Positions 10,855-21,411 of a DNA stretch of 64,000 nt are shown piece after piece. The DNA is from Datisca glomerata. Taxonomy: Eukaryota; Streptophyta; Magnoliopsida; Cucurbitales; Datiscaceae. Position numbers and translations under genes: made by a program. Numbering within the stretch: position 1 is the stretch's first letter; every line of letters begins with the position of its first letter. Location: the NCBI GenBank assembly GCA_003255025.1, contig QANY01007249.1, forward strand, positions 62,001-126,000. The letters are read 5' to 3'. The notes beneath the pieces are model-generated. The model saw nothing but the letters and a program-made list of their open reading frames with translations, ran no database searches and was not told the DNA's origin.

Positions 10855-11721
10855 GGGGATATAACTCAATTGGTAGAGCTCCGCTCTTGCAATTGGGTCA
10901 TTGCGATTACAGGTTGGATGTCTAATTGTCCAGGCAGTAATGATAGTATCTTGTACCTGAACCGATGGCTCACCTTTTCTAAGTAATGGGGAAGAGGACC
11001 GAAACATGCCATTAAAAGACTCTATTGAGACAAAGATGGGCTGCCAAGAACGTAGAGGAGGTAGGATGGGAAGTTGGTCATATCTAGTATGGATCGTACA
11101 TGGACGGTAGTTGGAGTCAGCGGCTCTTTTAGGGTTCCCTCATCTGGGATCCCTAGGGAAGAGGATCAAGTTGGCCTTTGCGAACAACATGATGTACTAT
11201 CTCCCTTAAACCCTTTGAGCGAACTGCGGTAAAAGGAGGAAGGAAAATCCATGGACCGACCCCATTGTCTCTACCCCGTAGGAACTAGGAGATCACCTAA
11301 GGACGCCTTTGGTATCCAAGGGTCGCGGACTGACCATAGAACCCTGTTCAATAAGTGGAACGCATTAGCTGTCCGCTCTCTGGTTGGGCAGTAAGGGTCG
11401 AAGAAGGGCAATCACTCATTCTTAAAACCAGCATTCTAAAGACCAAAGTGGCATGCAGAAAAGGGGGGAAAGCTATCTGTTCCTGGTTCTCCTGTAGCTG
11501 GATCCTTCGGAACCATAAGAATCCTTATTTAGAATGGGATTCCAACTCAGCACCCTTTGAGATTGAGACGAGTTACTTTCTAGATAGCACAATACGATTA
11601 AAGTTGTAAGCTGTGTTCAGGGGGGAGTTCTTGTATATCGTTGGCCTCTATGGTAGAATCAGTCGGGAGGCGGTGGTTTACCCTATGGCAGATGTCAGCG
11701 GTTTGAGTCCACGTATCTCCA
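10855..11721 (+). pseudogene. trnA-UGC: Plastid-derived trnA-UGC with group II intron
   Basis: Exon 1 (38 nt, 10855-10892) begins GGGGATATAACTCAATTGG and ends in the UGC anticodon loop. The intron is 10893-11686. Exon 2 (35 nt, 11687-11721) begins GGCAGATGTCAGCGG and ends TATCTCCA. Order and spacing after trnI match the plastid ribosomal operon. Substitutions break pairs: D-arm AACTCAATT for AGCTCAGTT, GGCAG for GGCGG, and CCACGTATC for CCGCTTATC. As a nuclear copy it would lack the organelle splicing machinery, so it is best treated as a pseudogene, even though both exons are full length. Confidence 0.85.
11355..11609 (+). CDS. Short ORF inside the trnA intron (84 codons)
   Basis: The frame begins MERISCPLSGWAVRVEEGQ and lies entirely inside the trnA-UGC intron. 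A published parallel exists: in rough lemon, the ACRS locus for sensitivity to the Alternaria ACR toxin is an ORF in the group II intron of mitochondrial trnA. Whether this ORF corresponds to that reading frame I cannot tell; the intron is conserved for RNA structure, so an open frame may be incidental. There is no visible domain, signal or membrane segment, and in a nuclear copy no evidence of expression. Confidence 0.25.
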   Translation: MERISCPLSGWAVRVEEGQSLILKTSILKTKVACRKGGKAICSWFSCSWILRNHKNPYLEWDSNSAPFEIETSYFLDSTIRLKL

Positions 11722-11867
11722 ACTCGTGAACTTAGCCGATACAAAGCTATATTATAGCATAAATTTTTTCTGATTCGGCAGTTCAATCTCTTCTTTCTCA
11801 TTCATGGATGTTGATAAGATCCTTCCATTTAGTAGCACCTTAGGATGGCATAGCCTTAAAGTGAAGG

Positions 11868-12350
11868 GTGAGGCTCAAATGAGAAAAGGCGTAGTAAGCG
11901 ACGAAATGCTTCGGGGAGTTGAAAATAAGCGTAGATCCAGAGATTCCTGAAAAGGTCAACCTTTCGAACTGCTATTGAATCCATGGGCAGGCAAGAGACA
12001 ACCTGGTGAACTGAAACATCTTAGTAGCCAGAGGAAAAGAAAGAAAAATTTGTTCCCGTAGTAGCGACGAGCAAAATAGGAGCAGCCTAAACCGTGAAAA
12101 TGGAGTTGTGAGGGAGCAATACAAGCGTCGTGCTGCTAGGCGAAGCAGTGGAGTGCTGCACCCTAGATGGTGAGTGTCCAGTAGCCGAAAGCATCACTAG
12201 CTTACGCTTTGACACGACTAGCATGAGGCACATGGAATCCCGTGTGAATCAGCAAGGACCACCTTACATGGATAAAGACTCCTGGGTGACCGATAGTGAA
12301 GTAGTACCGTGAGGGAATGATGAAAAGAACCCCAAACAGTGGGAGGAACT
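11868..12350 (+). pseudogene. rrn23: Plastid-derived 23S rRNA, 5' fragment with deletions
   Basis: After a spacer following trnA, the sequence GTAGTAAGCGACGAAATGCT through GTGAATCAGCAAGGACC and GTAGTACCGTGAGGGAA follows the first ~500 bases of plastid 23S rRNA. As I recall the intact gene, the first ~45 bases are mostly deleted, with GAGAAAAGG joining directly to GCGTAGTAAGC. A second deletion of ~35 bases follows GAAAAGAACCCC. Homology then stops near GTGGGAGGAAC. No function is possible. Confidence 0.8.
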
Positions 12351-12439
12351 AAATGAAATAGGGAGCTCAAGGAAAGGAGCAGTTCCTGCCTAGGAACGTT
12401 GTATGGCTTACATGAGAGTCCACGTGCCCCATGGTTCGA

Positions 12440-13040
12440 GAAAATCAAGACTAACCCAAGCTATAGACAAATAAGGACTTTGATAGATAGAATAAGGCAC
12501 TCAGACATAAAAAAGAGGGCTACTTCACTATTAATGGTAACATCTTAATTGAAACTAACGCGACGGGTTTCAATTAGCAAAAACGACTAGACCACTAACT
12601 CAGTCCCGCAGGACAAAATTATCCTCGAAGAGATGCGAAGAATATTTGAAACCACTCTTGAACCATCACACAGATTCCAACCCAATTGTGCATGATATGG
12701 TAAGAATGAAATATAAAGGCAAAAAAATGATTCTATGCGCAGACGTGAAAGATCTATCGATAGAAGCATTCTAGCATATTTTGATTTAGAGAGGCCTCGT
12801 CTGAGAACTATCATTCACGTACTTTTCCTCCCCACTAGAAACAATGATTGAGAATCTCGAAAACCTAAACAAAAATGCAGAAGTGAGCGAACCCCAACGC
12901 TCTCATCTCTACCCCAAAGTTTCACCTTGAATGGTCGAAGCCAAAAATCTGAGAAATGGAAGGAAAGGAGATCAGAAAGATACGTGGACGACTTGACTAT
13001 AGTACAGGTCAGATGTTTCCATGAACAGTAAGCAGTAGAT
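12440..13040 (+). pseudogene. Group II intron maturase-like reverse-transcriptase remnant
   Basis: Across shifting plus-strand frames I read KIILEEMRRIFETTLEPSHR, then KGKKMILCADVKD, then RSIDRSILAYF, and about 200 bases on RYVDDLTIVQ. This order fits the reverse-transcriptase domain of group II intron maturases (an xEPxxSxxFRP-like block, a W/K-DxxxxFDxIDR-like block, then the YxDD catalytic box). At least two frameshifts and several stops are present. It does not look like the usual plant matR text as I know it, so it may come from another intron ORF or a mitochondrial plasmid. This is motif-level evidence only. Confidence 0.4.
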
Positions 13041-13762
13041 CTTTCCTTATTTTGGGAAAGCTGGTGGCCACGTGTGAATTCTTTCAAGGCAAGGGGGGCC
13101 TGTTCGGCATTGTTGTTTACTCTGATCTGGTCGAGGTGATTTTCATTTACCAGCGCGTAGGTGGTCTAAGTTCTTATGACCGAGTCTTTCTGGCCCCTGT
13201 GAACATATTTTCTTAATGTATTAACTCTACTCGGTGAAAAGAGGTGGGTTTCTACTAACGGCCATTCCTGGCTCGGCTCCGATAATGCAATTCGAGGAGG
13301 AGCCAGTAGTTGGGCACTGGATCAATTCATACCTGGAGAACGTGTGATGCTGGGTCAGGGTTTGGTGAACCAACAGGTCACTCCTCTTGTTGAAGTATCA
13401 GGCCTTTTTTTTTCGTTACCTAGGTTACACCTTCGGATTACCCCAGAAGGGAATTTTGCTACACTTCCCTCAATCTTCACTTTACGCCACGCCGACTCCC
13501 CTTTCTTCATAAGGCATGGAATTAGACCAAGGGGAATCCCCATAGGAACTAGTCCCTCAGATTTCGCACGTAGGAGATCGAGACACAACCCCAAGGTTAT
13601 GGGGAAAGGTGTAGATCGATCGCCCTAGATAGACAACTACATAAAGGATCTCTATAAGTCTATATATTCTTTGATTTCGTTCCCCCCGTAAGATCAATAT
13701 CACAACTAATATTCTAAGAGAGGATATTTTTAGATATCGGTAGTTGTCCGGTCGTACCCAAA
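13041..13762. other. NUMT spacer, no gene recognised
   Basis: Mitochondrial-like sequence without a recognisable gene. A 94-codon plus frame (13344-13628) and the minus frame opposite it carry no domain I know. Confidence 0.5.
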
Positions 13763-14158
13763 CAGTAAGATTCCAGAGGAAAATGCACCTAAGATCCAAT
13801 ATTTTGAGCCGGCTTCCGTGGAAAATTCAGACTTTCTTTTTTATGCTGCCATCACATAAAAACATAAACTTTGAGGCTCAATAGCTAAATACATGGAAAT
13901 TGAATAATGAGTCGAGATCATAAAGAGCATACTGCGAGTAGGAAGTGGAATTAATACAATGAATTCAAAAGCATCAAACTTCTGTTGTTTGAAAGAATCG
14001 TAACACATCGAAATGGTACAAACGTACTTAATCATAGAAGGATTTGGCAGAAATATGTAAGATTGTCCCTCCTAAAAAGATTATTCCAGAATAAATGGGC
14101 AATAGTTAGGTGAGGTGCGCCAAGGGCGAGCAGAAGCAAGGTTATTAGACACCTCAGG
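13763..14158 (-). pseudogene. nad2: Mitochondrial nad2 fragment (exon 2 region)
   Basis: Read leftwards, the DNA gives LLAxGAPxLTIAHLFWNN-like codons near 14,130-14,090, then TISMCYDSFKQQKFDAFEF, MYLAIEPQSLCFYVMAA, a TAA stop where a serine codon is expected, then [20 protein letters not shown] and SSGILLFG. This is NADH dehydrogenase subunit 2 (respiratory complex I) around residues 75-165, equivalent to exon 2 of the split plant mitochondrial gene. Homology ends right after GILLFG. The in-frame stop at 13841, an upstream frameshift and radical changes (for example CSMLF-like to RSMLF) make it a pseudogene. Confidence 0.8.
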
Positions 14159-15008
14159 TAAGCCCGGCCAGATTCACACGTGAAAGTTTCCCTACATGTG
14201 GATCGTCCGTGATAACTTCTTCGGATTTGCGTGAACTAGCGGACTGATCACTAAGTATGGATGCTCCCTCCAGCATGAGCGGACCGTTTCGAAACTGGTT
14301 AGGAATGGACGCCACTATCCCAGCCCAAATCCAGCTAGGTTCTATTGATCATGTCCCATTCCCAACAATTTAACCTTGTCTTGGGGCGTCTTTGGCTTTA
14401 CGATAGAAAGCCCGTCAGAGAAAAAAGTCTTTCTCTTCCGATCATATTTCGGTGTGTCCACAGAAGAGGAAATCATAATGCATCTGGGTCAGTAGGCGTA
14501 ACTTGGAGTGAAAGTGTAGCGTTGGTAAGGTAAGGAAAGTGGCCACCAAAGAGGAAGCCAAACCGGCCAATTAAGCGCAGCTAAGCTAATATGCGCCGGA
14601 GAAAGCCACGTGCCGGATGTAGGCTCTATTCAACCCATAGCATTGATTCCCTATCTTATGCTCGAGAAGGTCCCCCAGTTCCTCGGAGCACCTCGAGGTG
14701 TCTTTAGTTATCTTATATGAGACTCGAGATTTTCCTCACTCCATGGCATGCCACCTTTCGCTCATCCATTCCGCTCGGCCGTCCAGACGTGGCTCCTTTT
14801 TTTCATTATCATCTATCGCCCTTTCTTTCCTCTCGGCTATTCACGCACGAAGATCATCATATGAATGCTCGACTTTGGTTGCCAGTGCTATAGGTAAGAG
14901 TACATTATGGCAGGATCAGTCACCTGGGAAAATCAACCCTCCTCTAAGATGAATTATGGTATGCCCCTCGATCCCTATAGAGCGAAAGAGCTTCATGGTG
15001 AAGAATTG
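14159..15008. other. NUMT spacer between nad2 and ccmB fragments
   Basis: The part next to nad2 (to about 14,340) may be nad2 intron sequence, but I cannot prove it. Short frames at 14345-14533 and 14698-14952 have no recognised domain. Confidence 0.4.
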
Positions 15009-15344
15009 ATGGTACACTCAAATTGTATTATTTAAGTGCTTATTTCTTGCCAAAGATCCTACTTCTACAATTAGGTCACCAGGTTAATCAAATAAGTTGT
15101 GTTTTCTGAGGTTTTCCCATATTACAACTTCTGTACCAATTCTGTCGATCCAGAATGGATCGGTTAAACATTCTATTAGGGAACCTAGTATTGACTCTTC
15201 TGTGTGGTACTCATTCTCGTTCGGCTCTTGGAATCAAATCCTACTTCATTGCCCAATGGTTTCATGTTCCTTCATCGATTGGTTATTCCTCCCCGTTCGT
15301 ATCTTTTTTTCCAATTTCGGTCTCGATTAATTTACAAGATTGAA
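15009..15344 (+). pseudogene. ccmB: Mitochondrial ccmB C-terminal fragment
   Basis: The sequence reads GTLKLYYLSAYFLPKILLLQ, then after a frameshift MDRLNILLGNLVLTLLCGTH and SRSALGI. A ~30-codon gap follows relative to the intact protein, and then WFHVPSSIGYSSPFVSFFPI and SVSINLQD with a stop. This is the C-terminal half of ccmB, the membrane subunit of the heme exporter for cytochrome c maturation. The frameshift near 15,070, the internal deletion and loss of the N-terminal half show it is a pseudogene. The beginning joins unrelated DNA near 15,000. Confidence 0.8.
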
Positions 15345-18300
15345 TGGCTAATTTTCCTCCGGACCATTGATTCGATTGTTTTCCAAGAATGTTGAGCCGG
15401 GTATGTAAGCCGTGTATCTGGGAGGAAGTGAAAATAAGGGCTTTCGCTTTTTCCACCCTGTTTTGGTCTTGCATCTATTATGAAAGAAGAATATATAATA
15501 AAAAATTATTTTTTAAAATAATCTCTTTTTTTATTGAGAAGAAAGATTATATAGATGTCCAATCTCTAGTGGTGGTGAAACCAACCAATTTGTATGTCGT
15601 CCGACCCGACCTCAGACTCTTTCTTCCCGACCTATTTGACCTTCTAGCCGCAGTTATTTTGGTCGTATCCCGAGATTGAAGAGATCGAATTCCTCCTGGG
15701 AACACATGAAAGAAAGATATGAACTGGGTAAATAGAAATGGAAAAAAGATCTTTCTAATTCATGAAAATCAGAAGCTTTTTCTACATCCATATGATCTAC
15801 TAAAGTATATTGGTATTGCCCATATAATGAAAGCAGATCTTGGTCCATAGAGTCCCAAGAAGGTAAGAACTCCAACATGTCTGATGCTTCTTCGGCCAAA
15901 TACAATATATAAGTGGGACCTGCACTATGAGCAAGCTGTGCGAAAAATCGCTTCTTTTTTCCAGTTTGGCAACAACTTGGGCGAAATGGAGTTTTACCGG
16001 GAAACCATGGATTTTTTAGTTTTCTTCATTGGTTACTTGTCGAGCCACTGGAATGTAATGAGATAAGAATCTATGGAGATCTTTCCTCTCCACTTACTCG
16101 TAACAGGTTTTCCCTCTGTAGAAGACTTCTTCCGTATGTCATACTTGTCCTCTTTCTTTCTTCCTCGATCTTCAAAGAAGATTGATTCCTCCTACTCCTC
16201 ATTCTCCTTTAAGATAGGATCGTCGTTGGTCCTTCTTTCACTAATGATCTAATAAGATCATCATTTTCTAATAGTTCGCACGAACGCGCGAGGGACTATC
16301 CTTTCTATCGCTTGCGCTTGCTTTTCACTCTTAGGACAAAGGTCTCTCTCTTTTATCTTCTATAAAGAAAAGCAAAGCGCATGGCGCTGAAATGAAGTGA
16401 AGAAAGCTTGATAAACACAGATGAAGCTTTACTTAGATAGGGCATAGCATAAATGAGACCGCTGAGCATTTCATAAAACATATATGCTTGACCTTTCTTG
16501 ATGCTTTTTTTGGGTGACTCACCAACCGACCCAGCAGTGATCGATGACAAAATGGTACGAACAAATCCAAGTCATTGGATTTGGTAGTTCTTCATTGACT
16601 TCTCTCTTTACCCCTTTGCACATGTTCCTAAATGGGTGTGCACCCCAGATGGGCAGGGCCCGGCCTCCCACTCTCTTATGCAACATTTATTAGCTTAGCT
16701 GAGTTGGGTGGATCGTGCAATAAGCCTCTCTCGACCCTCCCTTTCTCATACGTCTTTATGAAAGCCTCTCACCTTTCGAGCTCCGGTCCATCATCAACTC
16801 AGTCAAATCTTCATGTTTGCTTGCTTTGATTAGGATTCCTTTAACAAGTTTGATCGGCATTTCGTGCCTGCAGCCCTGTTGAATTCGACCTTTTATCAGC
16901 TGGTTGGGTAGCGTAGTAAGGTTAGAGGCGCAATTAGAAGAGTTGGCCCTATCTTTCTCTTTTTTTCTCAATTCGATTGTAGTCTCCGAAGTCCTTCTTG
17001 GTTAATGGTCCCCATTAGCATTAGTGCCAATTAGCAGCCACTTTTTTTGGAAGGCGAGGTGCTCATGTGTGATCGTAGATTCCATTGTAGCAGTAGTTTT
17101 AGCTCTACGACCACGGGGGATCTCTTTATCTAAAGGGGGTACGGACCCCTCCCGGTGGTACGATGCAGTTGAAAAAGGTAAGCCTAACTGGCTTACCTTT
17201 TCTTTGTTGAACCCTCTACGGTCTACCCTCTTTCTCGATATCCCAATTCTAGCGTTTATTAGCAGAAGTAGAGATAGGGGAGATAGGATTTATTACAAAA
17301 TTTATGTGAAAATGACAGAAGCCGCTTTAAAGGGAAGAAGCACATCCTGCACCTTCACTTGCAAAGCCCTACGCTTTTGCTTACGAAAGACTACTTTCCA
17401 AGCGAATTACGAAGACAGACTACTGGGAGTGGGAAGAAAGCTCTAACCCTTAGTTCTGAACTCCTTTAATATCGTACCTACTACCAAATACTGAACCAAA
17501 GAAGGGACGGGATAGACATAGCCATCTCTCCCTCACCCCTGCAACTCAAACTTTGCATCCTAATTCTGATCCAGCTACGGACTTACTAGAGCTACTACGC
17601 ATCCTCGAATTGGGGGAGTTTGGACGCCTAAAAGAGGGCATAAAAGACTATCTGAATCTTCCTAAAGTAGCAAAAGACATGAAAGTTACTAAACAGTGTT
17701 TTAAAACTATTTAATGTGGGCATAGAATATTTTCGGGTACCACAGTGAGAGAATGATCCCTACGCCTTGAAAAAATTGCCCGAGGACCCACCTATGCTAC
17801 TACCAAGCCCACTGCTGCCAAGCAAGGGATGGCAATAACTAAAACTTCGATACCCAAATGAATTCACCCAAAGAATGAAGACTAAACGAATCTCATTATT
17901 TTCTTCATTACTGCAACGCACCAACCGAAGCAGAAAATGAAGCTCCTCCGTAATGCCTAAGTGGATCTTTTTGGAGACTTAGCCCAATGGCTACCACCAG
18001 AAGTGTGCTAAGTTAGTCTTAGGGAAACCCCCAAGTTCTTTCTAACTTCCGACTCTATAAACTTGGATGGCTTGCTTGTTTAACTTGTACCCTCTTTGAA
18101 TGTGTACAGTTCGGGCAAGCAAAATGTCTAGCAGGGCCGAGGAAGCACAATGAACGGGATGAGAGAAGTGACACAAGAATATGACCAGAGATATATGTTC
18201 TTCGTGCATGTAGGTCTGGTTCTTAAGAAAACATACATATATTATTAGCGAGTTTTTCCATACAATATAGAACCCGAGATTGGCTGAAATTAATGTATTA

Positions 18301-18914
18301 CCACAGTTTCCATCGGCTAGCTAATAGGGCGAGCAACGTAATAGAGTCCCCAAGACGGACGACGTGAGTGAGAGCCTAGACCGGAGCGGCTTTAGAGACT
18401 TCTCTCTCGACTTTCACGGTGATGAAAACTTTCTCCGAGAGGCTTTCTTTTCTACTTGACTGTGGTTTACCCAGAACCATCAGCGGTAAGGGTTACGGAA
18501 GAGGCCAAACCAACCCAGGTACATCACAAGTAGATACAATTGGAGTAGCAGATCCTATAAAAACAAAGACAAATCCCGAGGCAGATCTAGATGCGTACCT
18601 AGGCGGCACAACATCCCTTCGAGTTGTCAAGCCATCCCCTTCTACTGTTCGGGACCTAGATTCATACCTTAGTGATCGATAGGGAGAAGAGGATGTCCAA
18701 GACCAAGACCCCAATTTTGACCCATAAGTAAGCGGATAAGCTGAGCCATGCTAGCAACCACCCTTAGCCAATGACCCAGCTGCTTATGTTGACTATATAG
18801 CCTATGCGGTTGGTTCTCTCGCTTCAGCGAAAGAGTCAGCAACATAGAAAGTTACTGGGCCAGCTGCATAATCATGTATGTAAGCAAGTAATACAGTTGC
18901 TTATAAGTTGACAA
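15345..18914. other. NUMT spacer, one unidentified peptide frame
   Basis: About 3.6 kb of mitochondrial-like spacer. The only frame that looks protein-like is on the minus strand at 15654-15905. It contains EEASDMLEFLPSWDSMDQD and DHMDVEKASDFHELERSF and continues upstream in another frame as FFAQLAHSAGPTY, as if a longer gene had been broken. I could not name it. A 140-codon plus frame at 17024-17446 has no recognisable domain and biased, intergenic-looking composition. Confidence 0.4.
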
Positions 18915-19075
18915 AATAAACAACAACAAACTTTCCTATATTTTGACGAAGTACGTGATTCATCATCCTTATAAACGTGCTAGGTGAATTTGAGAACCCT
19001 TTTGGCATCACCAGACACCCATACAATTCATTCCGAGTCTTGAAAGCTGTCTTCCACTTGTCGCCCTTAATTAAG
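18915..19075 (-). pseudogene. Ty3/gypsy reverse-transcriptase fragment inside the NUMT
   Basis: Read leftwards: [40 protein letters not shown], then GKFVVVYF. This is the block just before the YxDD box of gypsy reverse transcriptases (usually [20 protein letters not shown], FGLSNAPSTFMRxMN). The catalytic DD is lost. Short gypsy scraps of this kind are common in plant mitochondrial intergenic DNA, so it probably arrived with the mitochondrial segment. Confidence 0.75.
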
Positions 19076-21377
19076 TCAGGGTTTTTTAGTCTTTTTCTTG
19101 AATAAGGCTTGGCTCAATCTGTCGTTCCTCCTACACTTGCTGGTCTCGAACCAGATTAACGAAAGCTAAGAGAAGAGCAAGTTTTGAACGCCGTACCATG
19201 GATAGGTTGGTCTGCGTGTTCACATGAAAAGAAGACCTAAGATCGAAATTTGGCAGGGACTTTGCTAAGTTGTTCAGTCATATTCTATTCCGACCTCTGG
19301 ATTGCCTTGAGAAAAACATCAGTATTTTCCTTTCTCTTTGTCCTTTTCATTATCTCCATCTGTTCTCAGGTTGTCTGGCTTAAAACATCTGCCAGAGCGA
19401 GTCATGTTCACAATCTTCTCACAATCTTCCCTTTCTCTCTTCTCCGTATCTTTTTTCTTAATTCCAAGTGACTTTATCAAGATTGTAGACGGAAAGTGGT
19501 TGGTAAGGGATAATGAGTGGTTCTGGTACATGTAGGGTGAGGGGTTGAGTCAGGATTTGAATAAAAACTATATTTTAGGGTCAAGGGAATCGGTCCCCGG
19601 CTTCGCCTGAAGCATGCTACGGAATGAGCCTTGTCCACGAAGCAAGTTCAGTCAGCGCATAAATAGTCCGCGAATGTAGTTGACTAGTAGTACCATTAGC
19701 CTAAACACTTTGTATCCTTCACGACCACCAATAGTTCTAATTCCTTCGCTATTGGAATTATGACTCCTGCCCCGTAAACTACGCTCGCTGCCTCCCAGGT
19801 CTCGTCTCAAGCTGTGGTATAGATGGAGTATCCTTCCTCCCTTGCCAAATCCTGAAAAGGGTAGCTAGTGTCCTTAATCGAATGACTTGAAAAACTTCTA
19901 CGTAAGAAGCATTTTTGGATTAGATGCTTACACATCTACTCTCAGTCTAGTCTTGACCTGGGCTTTTTAGGGATTCCCTGAAACTAGAGCAGGAACCACT
20001 TTCTAATTGGATTCAGATTATAGCTTCTCAACTTCAGCTGAAGCTCCTAGCCTATTGGTTGATGATAAGGTTCATGTTGGTAGAGTTCCTGCCCTTGGCC
20101 TTGGTTCCAGTCATCTCGTATTCCAGCAAGTATTCTAGAAAGAATGACTTAGTTTCATGTAGCTACTATAGCTCAGCTCCTCTCACCTTTTGCACCTGCC
20201 TTGTGTTGCTAGGAAATGCCTAAGCCTTTTTTTTTTATTTCGAGGCTTTCACCCTAAAAATGGAACTAGACCCCATTCTCTCCATATCCATTCAATTTGA
20301 ATCTTACTGCATGAAGGCACTGTAAGACTAGGAATGCCCTTAATGATCTCTTCCTCTCCCATAGAGGCTTTCACCCGCACTAGCACTAGAATATGGTGAT
20401 ATCCAACTCGAAAGCCCGAACATAAACAAGCGTACCTTAAAGATTAAAAGAGAAAAAACCAAAGCTAAGGAGCTGACAACTACAAGACTAGGAGAATAGG
20501 AAACACTTGGTATATAATCCGTGCCTTCGTTCTGGCTATAGTCCACTAGCAAGCAAGTAGGGGAACCGTTCAGTAAGGGAATGCAAGCATTACGAGGAGT
20601 TTTTGAATAGGAATATGAATATGACTCTTCCCAACTCAAGTCAAGCGAAACATAGTGAGGAAGGAGGGGAATAACTACTAAAGAAAGGCTAAGTGAAGTA
20701 CTTCTCGGGACTTCTCTTTTCTTATTGTTTATCACTGACTTTCCGAGCCTAGTCTGTAGTAGGGAGGGCCATTATCACAGGAGTTGGAGTAGGAAGATGA
20801 CAAACCATTAGAATGCATTCTCGTAGGAAGTAGCATATTCATGTTGCATGCTTTCGTTCCTTTCGTCTCGAAGGCCGGTTCCGTAAGAGTTCAAATCCTT
20901 CTAACTGGCTAGTGCATGAATGTGGCATGTCTTACTTCGGGCCATCCGTGAACGAAGTGTTAAAGTAGAGAGAGTAGCCTCATATTATGACTCAGCCGGC
21001 CAAGCAAAACTCCAGCTAAGCTAATATCTCTAATTGTGGGATATCTAAAAAAGATGCTATTGTTTGTGGCCTTCCTTCTTTTCTAGTTAATCCTATGAAT
21101 CGGTAATCGGATCGGCAACAGGTTACAGGCTTTATCTGGGTTCAATTCCTTGATTCCTACCCGGAACTGCATTGGATTAATTCCTTTGATGCTTGCACAG
21201 AGCAGGTTCGACTCAATATCGAGAGACTCAGCCACCGAGGACTTTCTCGTACCTTTATGTCTCCATCTCTCGAGTCGAGCTCAATCTCTGGCAGGTATTG
21301 TTTGGTCTGGAATGCGGTGCATCTTTCTGGATGATGAACCCCTGTTTGAAGATGAGTAGATCAGGAATCTAACCCAG
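19076..21377. other. NUMT spacer, right end
   Basis: Mitochondrial-like intergenic sequence. The frames at minus 20340-20735 (131 codons) and plus 19250-19535 have no recognised domain and no homologue that I can name. The exact right end of the NUMT is uncertain by some tens of bases. Confidence 0.45.
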
Positions 21378-21411
21378 TGAAGAAAATGCCTACTTGTAAT
21401 TCATCACTAGT

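Larger units (their letters stand above)
7082..21377. other. Nuclear insert of mitochondrial DNA (NUMT), about 14.3 kb
   Basis: Base composition changes abruptly to more GC-rich, low-repeat DNA. Within it I recognise plant mitochondrial LSU rRNA, nad2 and ccmB pieces, a group II maturase-like piece, a gypsy reverse-transcriptase piece and two plastid-derived pieces, all partial. This mosaic of gene fragments, plastid inserts and retrotransposon scraps is typical of intergenic DNA in expanded plant mitochondrial genomes. The left boundary is where MULE sequence stops; the right one is where retrotransposon LTR-like sequence starts, and both are approximate. A mis-assembled organelle contig is an alternative, but the flanks are clearly nuclear transposons. 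Confidence 0.8.

Noticed and set aside
10855..11721. Functional tRNA-Ala gene
   Set aside because: Both exons are present, but paired positions are mutated and a plastid group II intron would not be spliced in the nucleus.
17024..17446. 140-codon plus frame in the NUMT
   Set aside because: No recognisable domain, atypical composition, and embedded in mitochondrial spacer; chance frames of this length are expected there.
20340..20735. 131-codon minus frame in the NUMT
   Set aside because: Ser/Leu-rich text with no domain that I recognise and no conserved neighbour.
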